The notes below the pieces were generated by a model, which did no database searches, was not told the DNA's origin, and worked only from the letters and a program-made list of their open reading frames with translations. DNA of 64,000 bases from Paenibacillus eucommiae (GTDB taxonomy: Bacteria; Bacillota; Bacilli; Paenibacillales; NBRC-103111): positions 57,889 through 121,888 of the forward strand of contig NZ_JAGGLB010000032.1 of the NCBI RefSeq assembly GCF_017874215.1, written 5' to 3'. The position numbers and the translations under genes are program-made. How positions within the stretch are numbered: the stretch's first letter is position 1; the number at the start of each line of letters is the position of its first letter. Shown one piece after another: positions 1 to 7,904 of the stretch.

Positions 1-5
1 TGCAA

Positions 6-1022
6 GTGGAGCAAATTGTGCGCAATAAGCTGCTTTTACAAATATTCAAAAAGGAAGAGGGGAACTTCACTATGGAGGCCTCTCTTGTGTTTCCCCTTAT
101 CCTCCTATTAACGATTGTATTATTGTTTCTTGGGTTGTACATGTATCAATATGTGTACGTTCAGCAAACAGCTCGAGTAGCCGCCGAAAGAACAGCGTAC
201 AATTGGGATAACAGCCATAAAAACCTGTATACAGGAAATTACTATTTGAATGAGCATGACGGCTTATATTGGAGACTTTCCAGCGATAGTATTTCGGATG
301 TGTTCGGCTTCATTGTAACCAATGCACCTACCTCAGTTTCTTTACCACAAACAGTAGGACAGCGGATGAATACGACTGAACGAAAGCTTGCTCAAGCATC
401 TGTAACGCTCCCTGCAGGAATTTCAGGCATTGCAACCTACACAAACCATTTGGTAGATCGCAAAGTGACTTTTAAGCTGCAATCATTTTTCAAAGCGCCA
501 TTTAGGTACTTTAAGGTATTTGGCTCTGAAATGGTGCATGGGCAAGCGTCCTCACGTGTAGTAGAACCTGTAGAGATGATCCGATTAACAGACATGACAC
601 GCACCTATATAAAGACGATAAAAGAGAGGATCTCACCAAAGGCAGCGAAAGCACTATTAGTTGAACCACAAAATTCCTCCGGGGCAAAAGTTGCAATCAC
701 CTCTGAAAAAGAAGCGGCAGCCTATTTGCGATCATTGGTAAACGGTACTTTAATTAATATGCAAACTCCAACAGGAAAAAATAGAACGATTGATGCGTTG
801 GATGCAAATGGTGTAGCACATATTGCGTTTTATACGTTTACGGAAAATCAGTTAAGAACTGTACAACTGCCTAAAGATATTGAACTATTAAAGCAAGGGA
901 CGCAATTAAAGGGAGTTGTGTGGCATTTTTTCAAAAAAAATGCTTCAGGTATTCAGGGGCCTTCTGAAAAACTGCGAAAGGAGCTGGAGGATCAAGGAAT
1001 TGTAGTTGTAATTCATAATTAA
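6..1022 (+). CDS. TadE-like pseudopilin / pilus assembly protein
   Basis: Membrane-anchored protein of the TadE type, expected to act in a Tad/Flp-like pilus or secretion machine at the cell surface. A short charged N-terminus ends in a Glu-containing TadE-style segment (MEASLVFP, about residues 23-30) that runs straight into one transmembrane helix (about 26-48). The remaining 290 residues are extracellular and not recognised. It is the first gene of a run that ends in a prepilin peptidase and an FHA protein, which supports the assignment. The next gene starts 12 bases after the stop. The GTG at base 6 is only a candidate start, because the true start and its ribosome binding site could lie beyond the window edge. 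Confidence 0.7.
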   Translation: MEQIVRNKLLLQIFKKEEGNFTMEASLVFPLILLLTIVLLFLGLYMYQYVYVQQTARVAAERTAYNWDNSHKNLYTGNYYLNEHDGLYWRLSSDSISDVFGFIVTNAPTSVSLPQTVGQRMNTTERKLAQASVTLPAGISGIATYTNHLVDRKVTFKLQSFFKAPFRYFKVFGSEMVHGQASSRVVEPVEMIRLTDMTRTYIKTIKERISPKAAKALLVEPQNSSGAKVAITSEKEAAAYLRSLVNGTLINMQTPTGKNRTIDALDANGVAHIAFYTFTENQLRTVQLPKDIELLKQGTQLKGVVWHFFKKNASGIQGPSEKLRKELEDQGIVVVIHN

Positions 1023-1034
1023 AGGGGGAAGCTA

Positions 1035-3290
1035 TTGAAATATTTGTGGAATTCGGAGGATGGTGCTGTATCGATTTATTTGATTTTGATAATTGTTCCG
1101 ATTTTTTTCTTCCAAGCGGTACTGATTGATTTTGCCAGAATAAAGCTTGCTGAGAAGGAAACAGAGTCAGCCGTGAGAGCGGCGGTGAGGTCCTCATTAT
1201 CTGCTTTTGATCAGAAATTGCAAGCGACGGGCCTGTACGGACTTGGTATTTCTGGAGAAGAAGGGTTAAACATTTTTCGTGAGGTATTCCGCCAAAATTT
1301 ATCGGGCAGTCTGATTTCAGACCGGTTTCAATTTGTGGATACGTCTCCTGTTGAGGATCACTCACGGTTAACTCCTATTTACACGTTAGCGAGTCATGAA
1401 GTGCTTCAACGGCAAATTTTAGAAGATATGAAGCTAAAGGCGCCTATAGAGTTTGCTTTGGAAATTACCGATAAGTTCAAAAAAAGCGGTGCTTCTGCTC
1501 CATTCAAAATAGGAGCCCAGTATGCCAAGGAAGCCGAAGCATTGGAAAAGCTGCTAGAGAAAAGAGAGGAAGCGTTGAATCAAGCTTGGGATCGAGCGAA
1601 AGCTTTACAAAAGAAAACGAACGACGCCCATTCTTACTACGGAAAGAAAATTGAGGAGTTAGCATCAATGGCTGAACAAATAGGCGTTCATTCTGTGGAG
1701 GATATACAAAGTTCTTTGCAAAATATTAAAAATCAGATCCAATCGATCCAGACGTCTATTCAAGCTCTTGATGGTACTTTAGCTTCATTACTGGCCGCTG
1801 TTGAAAAAGATGTAGAAAGCATTGCATCGATTAAAGCGTCTCAACAGTCGCTGCGGGAAGAATCTCAGGTACTCTTATCTAAGCAAAGTGAGCTTGAGAA
1901 GGTGCTTGCCATACTTTTGAAATATGCTGACTTGTTAATGGCTGTAAAATTACGGGCTGAAGCAGATAGCAGCATGATTGCTGCTTACAAGAGCGATATC
2001 GAGCCTTTGCTGCTTGTTGCCAAACAAATGAACAATGAAATAAGGATCGAGCTGCAGCGAATTGTAGGCGGGGAGCAAGGAAATGAGGAAATCTTTGCCT
2101 CCTTCAAAGGTATTCATGTATGGGAAGACAGTTTTTTTGACCAGTATTCAGCTTCTATTGGCGCTATTATAGCTTTATTCAATGGATTTCATGGAGCGGT
2201 TTCGACGATCAACTTATATACAATGGCCAATATATCGCGAGTGAACTCAGCAAATAATGCTTATTTTAATTCGGCTAATGATTTTTTTACTAAACAAGGC
2301 CAAAAAGAAACCGACCGGGTGGCAAAAAGCAATCAGTCAGAAGCCGGAAAAAGAGAACAGAAAAATAAAATTCAAACTATCCTAGATGAAGCCCGAAAAG
2401 CTATAAACAGCTGCAGCGCTAATTCGGAAACCTATTATCAAAAGCTGCAAAATTCACAGAAATCAGGAGAAAAGGGACTCTATCAAAAATACAGAGATAT
2501 AAATAGCCAAAGCGCCGAAATAGGAAGCGGTGTTACGTATGATCTGGAGAAAGCGGAGAAAGTAAGCATAAAAGCAATGGATATTCTTGGTGCCTTTAGT
2601 GGAATCGCAGAGGGTATTAGAAATGAGCTTTTTGTCAATGAATTCGCTTTAACAAAGTTTAATTACCGGACTTATGGTTTGGAAAAAGATATCCAAGGCC
2701 AGCCGAAAACAGCAAACGAGCTTTCAGATCCCAAGACACATATGCTCAGCAATCAGGAGGTTGAATACATACTTTATGGTTTTTCATCCTGCTTAGCAAA
2801 TATCAGCTCTGCGTATGCGGAGATGTTTTCCTTTAGGCTAGCCATCAGAACTTTGGAGGCATTAATGGATACAAAAAAAGGAGTTTTAAATGTCGGTTCT
2901 CCTTTACTTGTTTTGTTAACGGCAGCTGCAGAGGGAGCGGTAAAAGCTTTATATGATATGAATGAGTTAATCAAAGGAAATCAAGTGCAATTGACTGCGA
3001 AGCTAGCTTCACCTGCTATATCGCTTACTTACAAAGATTATTTGCGTATATTCTTATTGTTGCACAGTAATGATACGAAACAAATGGCAAGAATGCAGGC
3101 GTTGATTGAGTTAAATACACATGTAAACTTGCTTGATGCAAGTACTTATGTTCAGGGATATGCGACAAGTGATATTCGTTTGTGGTTTATACCAGGAATT
3201 ATGAAGCTATTGAATGGAACTGAACTGCTTGGATGTAAAGTCAAGGGGAAACGTTGTGAAATTACAAGAACGACAGCCATATCTTATTAA
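1035..3290 (+). CDS. Tad-locus membrane-anchored coiled-coil protein, unknown function
   Basis: A 751-residue protein with a TadE/TadG-like start: a short N-terminus, one transmembrane helix (about residues 12-33), then a large extracellular part. Residues of about 160-330 are rich in Lys, Glu, Gln and Ala with heptad-like spacing, so a long coiled coil is likely; a second such stretch follows near 430-510. The TTG start is chosen because AAAGGGGGA lies just before it (1021-1029). It sits between two TadE-like genes and overlaps the next one. It resembles proteins from Firmicute Tad loci that carry DUF5702-type annotations, but this is a weak impression. No enzyme motif is visible. Confidence 0.65.
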   Translation: MKYLWNSEDGAVSIYLILIIVPIFFFQAVLIDFARIKLAEKETESAVRAAVRSSLSAFDQKLQATGLYGLGISGEEGLNIFREVFRQNLSGSLISDRFQFVDTSPVEDHSRLTPIYTLASHEVLQRQILEDMKLKAPIEFALEITDKFKKSGASAPFKIGAQYAKEAEALEKLLEKREEALNQAWDRAKALQKKTNDAHSYYGKKIEELASMAEQIGVHSVEDIQSSLQNIKNQIQSIQTSIQALDGTLASLLAAVEKDVESIASIKASQQSLREESQVLLSKQSELEKVLAILLKYADLLMAVKLRAEADSSMIAAYKSDIEPLLLVAKQMNNEIRIELQRIVGGEQGNEEIFASFKGIHVWEDSFFDQYSASIGAIIALFNGFHGAVSTINLYTMANISRVNSANNAYFNSANDFFTKQGQKETDRVAKSNQSEAGKREQKNKIQTILDEARKAINSCSANSETYYQKLQNSQKSGEKGLYQKYRDINSQSAEIGSGVTYDLEKAEKVSIKAMDILGAFSGIAEGIRNELFVNEFALTKFNYRTYGLEKDIQGQPKTANELSDPKTHMLSNQEVEYILYGFSSCLANISSAYAEMFSFRLAIRTLEALMDTKKGVLNVGSPLLVLLTAAAEGAVKALYDMNELIKGNQVQLTAKLASPAISLTYKDYLRIFLLLHSNDTKQMARMQALIELNTHVNLLDASTYVQGYATSDIRLWFIPGIMKLLNGTELLGCKVKGKRCEITRTTAISY

Positions 3291-3978
3291 AGATTTCGAG
3301 GTGAACCCCATAATGCCGCTGCAGCTGATGAAACGAGAAGAAGGCGGTATAGCTCTGGAGGCAGCATTGCTGTTACCACTCTTTTTAGCATTTGTCGTTT
3401 CGCTTATTATGTTTATTCAAATTTCAATGGCTGAAATGGCCTTGCAATCAGCGGTATCTGAAACGACCAAGTCGATTTCAACGCAGATCTATCCTGTCAA
3501 ACTGCTAGTTCAGGAAGCCAAATCGAAATATGATCAAAGTGATATAGCGAAAACCATTCAGTCCGTATTGAACCATATTCAAACAGCTCGCAGCAAAGTT
3601 ATAGGTGCAGAGGAATTTGTGGATGATTATGCCTTTTTTATCCCTGATGCGTTCAAAGAGATGCTTACTTTCGAAAAGAAAAAGCGTGAGCTGTTTGAAG
3701 CAGCGGCCCAATCTGAATATGAGGGTCTGATCGAAAGGGAGATCATGCCGCAAGTTTATGCCGCTTTTACTACTATCGTTTACGCCTATTCGGACAGCCC
3801 ATTTATTCACCGTGATAAACTGAAAGTAACTTCAGTGATACTGCCGAATTTGCTTGCGAATGGATCCTCATATTTCGGTGTGGAAGCTCAGCTAGAATTC
3901 AAGCTTATAGCACCATTTTTTAGCCGGACTCTGATCTTGAAAAAGAAAGCATATGAGCGTACTTGGCTTGGGGCATGA
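3256..3978 (+). CDS. TadE-like pseudopilin
   Basis: Second TadE-like protein of the locus. The segment GGIALEAALLLPLF (about residues 30-43) has the Glu near the start of the transmembrane helix (about 36-56) typical of TadE/type IV pilin-like proteins; the rest is extracellular. Two starts are plausible: GTG 3256 with AAGGGGAA upstream, which overlaps the preceding gene by 35 bases, or ATG 3313 with GAGGTGA upstream, which avoids the overlap. The longer form is listed. The prepilin peptidase gene follows 35 bases later, consistent with an operon. Role as a minor pilin or assembly factor is inferred from family and context. Confidence 0.72.
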   Translation: MKLQERQPYLIKDFEVNPIMPLQLMKREEGGIALEAALLLPLFLAFVVSLIMFIQISMAEMALQSAVSETTKSISTQIYPVKLLVQEAKSKYDQSDIAKTIQSVLNHIQTARSKVIGAEEFVDDYAFFIPDAFKEMLTFEKKKRELFEAAAQSEYEGLIEREIMPQVYAAFTTIVYAYSDSPFIHRDKLKVTSVILPNLLANGSSYFGVEAQLEFKLIAPFFSRTLILKKKAYERTWLGA

Positions 3979-4013
3979 ATAAAAGATTTCAGGCATGAAG
4001 GAGGACTTTGTAA

Positions 4014-4520
4014 TTGGTGTTGTTACTATTCATTTTTATTTTGCTAGCCTTTATTTCTGATGTCAAACGTTCGTTAATTCCAAACGTACTTACGGGAAGC
4101 GCGGCAGCGGCGGGGGTGGTATATCACTCCGTCTTTGACAGATGGGACGGCTTTCTCTATTCCATGATTGGACTGATTGCTGGCTTTCTCCTGCTCTTGA
4201 TATTATATCTTTTTAGAGCAATAGGAGCTGGCGATGTTAAGCTTTTTGCTGCCGTTGGCGCAATGATGGGGGCTGGCTTCGTTTGGCAAAGCATGATGTA
4301 TTCTTTGGTATACGCAGGTCTGATAGGCTTCTTACTCCTAATCTTTCGAAAGAAGGTGTCAGAAACGGTAGGAAAAATGGCCGGTTGGCTGTTTTCAATT
4401 ATAGCTTTGAAGAGCTTTTCAATGATAAAGAACGCAAAGGAACAGGAGCTGATGCAATTCCCCTTCATGTATGCTGTTGCTCCCGGCATTATGACGGCAT
4501 GGTACTATTCTCTACTGTAG
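4014..4520 (+). CDS. A24-family prepilin peptidase (TadV/CpaA-like)
   Basis: Membrane aspartic peptidase that should process the pilins of this locus. At 168 residues it is the short TadV/CpaA form, without the N-terminal methylase-like domain of PilD. The two catalytic aspartates of the family are visible: Asp16 in SDVKRSLIPN and Asp74 in the GAGDVKLF motif. Several hydrophobic segments fill the rest. TTG start preceded by AAGGAGGA at about 4000-4007. The gene lies 35 bases after a TadE-like gene and 19 bases before the FHA gene, so co-transcription is likely. Confidence 0.9.
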   Translation: MVLLLFIFILLAFISDVKRSLIPNVLTGSAAAAGVVYHSVFDRWDGFLYSMIGLIAGFLLLLILYLFRAIGAGDVKLFAAVGAMMGAGFVWQSMMYSLVYAGLIGFLLLIFRKKVSETVGKMAGWLFSIIALKSFSMIKNAKEQELMQFPFMYAVAPGIMTAWYYSLL

Positions 4521-4539
4521 GAGGAACGGAGGAGGGCAA

Positions 4540-6141
4540 ATGGATGTGACCCAGGAAATTTATGGTATGCGTTATGAGTTTGTTCATCGTCGCGGAATCA
4601 CTATGAAGCTTTACCGGGAAGCGGGAATTACTGCAAATGAGCTGTCAAGTCATCAATTGCGGATGTTGGAATCGAACGCCATACCGAAGCTTTTGCCGCT
4701 AGAGATTGAAGAGGCCGATCTTCGTATTACTTTTCTGTACAATCTTCAAGCTGCCAGGATGCTGTCACACGTAATTAAAACCGAAGGCTTAAGCAGGGTG
4801 CAGGCTCTAAAGCTACTATATACGATTATATGTGCGGTACATAGCAGTGATAATTATATGTTAAATGAAACCCAATATTTACTTGATAGTAACTTTATTT
4901 TTGTAGGCAGTGAATGGACTGACATCTATTTAACTTATTTGCCATTCCAGCTACTAGTTGGAGAAATTCCTTTGCATAATCAAATCGCTAAACTGATAGA
5001 AGAGCTTGTTGAAAAGGTGGATATGGATGAGCGAGGAGGGCTGGAGAATCTGTTGAGCGCTTGTGACGAAGTTTTTAGCTTATCTGGCTTTAAACAGCAG
5101 CTCCTGGAGTTAATGGGGGACTATGTAGGAAAGTCTGCAAAGAGTCCAGAACCTGTAGTCTCTTCGGAGATCGCTGGAGTATTGACGCCTAACTCGAAAA
5201 ATTTGAATCAAACTGACAGGATCACATTTCCTTCAATGCCCAGACCTCTGTTCGAGGGGAACGATGGGCACAAGGAACCGTTGAACAGTAGCACTGGATC
5301 CCAGCCCCAGTCTCCAACACAGATACAACCTCAACCCCAGGCTCCAACCCAAGTACAGCCACAGCCAAAATCAAAATTAAAATTAAAATCCCAATCCGAG
5401 GCTCAGCTTCGCACCCAAACACTAATAATACCACAGAGATTCAAAACTTATATTCTATTAGGCCTGGTTATTTTATTAGCATTTGTGTGGAACAGTTACT
5501 TCGAACAGCAGCAAGATGCATATTTTTACACAATTAGCGGAGTTTCCATACTACTAATCGATGCTTGGTTTGTTTTTAGTTTTATTGGCGTATCTTTGCC
5601 GTGGCTTAACCGGGAAGCAGATTCTGATAGCTTGCCCAAGCTTATGGGAGACTGGTCTACACAAACACAACAACGCAAAGAAAAAGAAGAGAGTCTGAGC
5701 GAACAAGCAGATATACAGAGCTACTATCGGGATTTGCACCAACATACCACCTTATTAACCAGCGAGCCGTCCAATGCTACAGTTTTTTTAGGAGCTCAGG
5801 GAGGAGACATAAAACCTAATGAAGCTACCTGTGTTATTGTTGAGGTATGCAAGCAAGGAAGCAAGCAGCAGTTTCCCTTAAAAGGAGACAGCTTTCTTAT
5901 CGGAAGAGGGGAAGCTGCGGTAGATTATGCAGAAGATGAAGTAGGCGTTTCCAGGCAGCATGCAGAGATCTTCAATTCTATCGAAGGTTATGGTGTGAAG
6001 GATCTTGGCTCCAAAAACGGAACTTTTCTAAATGAAGAACAATTGGTCCCCTATCAGTCTTATTGCTTGAACGAAGGCGATACTATTCGTATTGTACGAA
6101 CGGAATTCAGGTTAAGAAAAGCGCCTTGTGGTGTCCTTTGA
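4540..6141 (+). CDS. DUF6382-FHA domain membrane protein
   Basis: A 533-residue protein with an N-terminal DUF6382-like region (about 1-190), a Pro/Gln-rich linker with repeated PQPQ-type units (about 245-295), two predicted transmembrane helices (about 300-320 and 325-350) and a C-terminal forkhead-associated domain (about 440-525). FHA hallmarks are GRGE, SRQHAEI and GSKNGTFLN, so it should bind phosphothreonine peptides. Such proteins are common at the end of Firmicute Tad loci, suggesting phospho-control of the machine (inference). Start ATG follows GGAGGAGGG. The last seven codons and the TGA stop (6122-6141) lie inside a dispersed repeat, so the native C-terminus has probably been altered by the element. 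Confidence 0.85.
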   Translation: MDVTQEIYGMRYEFVHRRGITMKLYREAGITANELSSHQLRMLESNAIPKLLPLEIEEADLRITFLYNLQAARMLSHVIKTEGLSRVQALKLLYTIICAVHSSDNYMLNETQYLLDSNFIFVGSEWTDIYLTYLPFQLLVGEIPLHNQIAKLIEELVEKVDMDERGGLENLLSACDEVFSLSGFKQQLLELMGDYVGKSAKSPEPVVSSEIAGVLTPNSKNLNQTDRITFPSMPRPLFEGNDGHKEPLNSSTGSQPQSPTQIQPQPQAPTQVQPQPKSKLKLKSQSEAQLRTQTLIIPQRFKTYILLGLVILLAFVWNSYFEQQQDAYFYTISGVSILLIDAWFVFSFIGVSLPWLNREADSDSLPKLMGDWSTQTQQRKEKEESLSEQADIQSYYRDLHQHTTLLTSEPSNATVFLGAQGGDIKPNEATCVIVEVCKQGSKQQFPLKGDSFLIGRGEAAVDYAEDEVGVSRQHAEIFNSIEGYGVKDLGSKNGTFLNEEQLVPYQSYCLNEGDTIRIVRTEFRLRKAPCGVL

Positions 6142-6612
6142 GGAGCGTTAGTGACAATGGTGCATGGAGGGGAGGGAATGGCTGTGGGCTCCAGCCGCTG
6201 TTAAAGATTTGTTCCCTGAATGGAATCGATGAGGAGGTAGGAACAAATCTTTAAAGGCGGACGCTATCGCTCTTCCACCCACAGCCATTCCCTCTCCTTA
6301 GCTACAATCGCACTAATCACACGAACACCAAGCTCAAACGGACTGCCAACAAGGGTTTTTCTTTGGATCGGAGGGGATTTCCCAGCGGCCCGCTGGCCAA
6401 GCCGCTGGGACTGAAGAACGGTCCCGCCAGCGCTCACAACCGAGAGGATCTGCTGCTTTAACGATGTTTTTCATGTTTTTCATCGTTAAAAGCACCAGGT
6501 CGTCTCCTCATCCTTACTTTAACGATGAAAAACATCGCTGAGTGAAACTCACACACAAACCCCATGCCCGGACTGCCAATAGAGGATGATTTTCTGAGGT
6601 TGCGGGAAACGG
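6122..6612 (-). repeat. Structured dispersed element, copy A
   Basis: First of five related non-coding elements (others near 18.4, 28.6, 39.1 and 63.6 kb). Read on the minus strand it carries two short palindromes (6518-6542 and 6457-6490), a linker (6293-6455), a nested hairpin of 119 bp (6174-6292; outer arms GGGAATGGCTGTGGG and CCCACAGCCATTCCC, inner arms AAAGATTTGTTCC and its complement) and a terminator-like end (6122-6141). The second palindrome has a 9-bp duplication in its loop. The stretch 6565-6612 resembles the outer end of copy D. The element overlaps the 3' end of the FHA gene. No transposase and no clear target duplication was found. Confidence 0.85.
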
Positions 6613-6798
6613 GTGATAAGGAAAACTGCGCGTCCTTTCTGATTTCCTTAGCATATTAATTGTCTCAACTATTTGAGGAGCATGTTTGAAACTTGAGTGC
6701 TTTACGGAAGGGAATGGATGGACTCCTGACGCTGTTTAGTATAGGTTACCTTGATGCCGGTGACATCTCAAGCATCCTTCCCAGTAAGTTCATAAAAA

Positions 6799-6828
6799 AG
6801 CCGAGCGCTAACCAGCGCCGGCTTTTCA
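6799..6828. terminator. Bidirectional intrinsic terminator
   Basis: Near-perfect hairpin: AAAAGCCG/GCGCT arms around AACC, closing with AGCGC and CGGCTTTT. Read on the minus strand the stem is followed by six T, so it fits as the terminator of the PIN-like gene pair. The 325 bases between repeat copy A and that gene hold nothing else I can support. Confidence 0.75.
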
Positions 6829-6869
6829 ATAATATTATGTACGATAAGTTTAATTCAAATAGGTATAAT

Positions 6870-7337
6870 TTATCTTAAGGAAGGAATTACCTTAATTTGC
6901 TTGTTCATATTTAAAAGCATAATAAAATTGCTATTAAAAGTGAAAATACGCGTTGTATGATAAGTAGCCATGACGATCGCTGTTAATGCTTCACTGAGCG
7001 AAAACTCCAGCTCCGGCCGTTCCATAAGCAGACGCCGCGCGTCTTTTTCAAATTCAGTATCTCCGGCAATTACTGCAAGTTTTCCTTTGCTGACTGCTTT
7101 ATCCATAACATTCAAGAAAAACTCTGCCTTCGTATAACCATACTCATTACGGAGCCAATCGTGAACATCAAAAATGATAGAATTAGTTGTCATAAAGTTT
7201 CGCTCAAGATCATGAAGGTCCAGAAATAAGGAGCGGGCTTTTGTGTAACGGGGGTCCTCAGGATTCATAAAAGCTATTAAAGCCGTCTCATCTACAAACA
7301 CAGCGTGCTGATAGTCCCAGTCTTGGTGGTTTATCAT
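6870..7337 (-). CDS. PIN-like domain protein with altered active site
   Basis: A 155-residue protein with the layout of a PIN-domain ribonuclease: an early acidic strand (VDETALIAFM, Asp16), a central helical region, and the C-terminal pattern of a helix followed by an IFTF strand. In typical PIN nucleases the last two acidic positions are Asp (in contexts like SFxDAL and FTFDxxF). Here they read SLSEAL (Glu116) and FTFNSNF (Asn135), so catalysis may be weakened or lost. It starts 17 bases after the end of a ribbon-helix-helix-like gene, as in VapBC-type toxin-antitoxin pairs. The toxin role is inference; it could instead be a non-catalytic conserved protein. Confidence 0.6.
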   Translation of the reverse strand: MINHQDWDYQHAVFVDETALIAFMNPEDPRYTKARSLFLDLHDLERNFMTTNSIIFDVHDWLRNEYGYTKAEFFLNVMDKAVSKGKLAVIAGDTEFEKDARRLLMERPELEFSLSEALTAIVMATYHTTRIFTFNSNFIMLLNMNKQIKVIPSLR

Positions 7338-7354
7338 AATTACAGAAACTCTCC

Positions 7355-7648
7355 TTAATCTTCAAATTTACAAATAGCGTCTAGATATAGAAGTGGATTT
7401 TCTTCCTTTTGATCTACCGTAATAGGCACGGATTGAACCGAAGCAGTTACCATATGATCGTCAATAATCCGGTTTACTAACACTTGAACAGAAATACCTT
7501 GCTGGTCTGCTATTTCGCTCAGCTCGTTGAAAGTATGAGGCTCTAGCTCAACTAGCTCTTTCTCTTCACTGCGTGAGGAGATTAAATCGGAGGCAGTTGA
7601 TTTGACCTTGTCGAATTGGTTTTGGATGAAGCGTCTATATTCTCCCAC
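7355..7648 (-). CDS. Small RHH-like protein, putative antitoxin-type partner
   Basis: A 97-residue acidic protein. Residues of about 36-68 (pattern HTFNELSEIADQQGISVQ, then a helix ending in NRIIDDH) resemble the two helices of a ribbon-helix-helix fold, the DNA-binding fold of many antitoxins. It is followed 17 bases later by the PIN-like gene, the order expected for an antitoxin-toxin operon. The homology is too weak to name a family, and it could be a general small regulator. Confidence 0.5.
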   Translation of the reverse strand: MGEYRRFIQNQFDKVKSTASDLISSRSEEKELVELEPHTFNELSEIADQQGISVQVLVNRIIDDHMVTASVQSVPITVDQKEENPLLYLDAICKFED

Positions 7649-7904
7649 TTAATGATCACCACTTTCACAAAGATTATTATAGCTTTCGTACGACGTCCGG
7701 ATTTTGAGGGTGTCCAAATGAAATTCTTTTTTTATTCGCTTTGAACTTTGCAGCCAGCTCATTATCCAACGTAATCCGACATAATCCATTATATTTCATT
7801 TTTTTTCATTTGCCTATTTCCTGTATCTGCTTGGAAGTGGTATAATAAGAAGTCGCCGCCATATGGCGGGTATCTTTAAATAGATGGGAGTTTGTGTCAG
7901 GGTT

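Noticed and set aside
6693..6878. 61-residue open frame after copy A
   Set aside because: The TTG start has its best GAGGAG site 13 bases away, and the frame runs through the terminator at 6799-6828.
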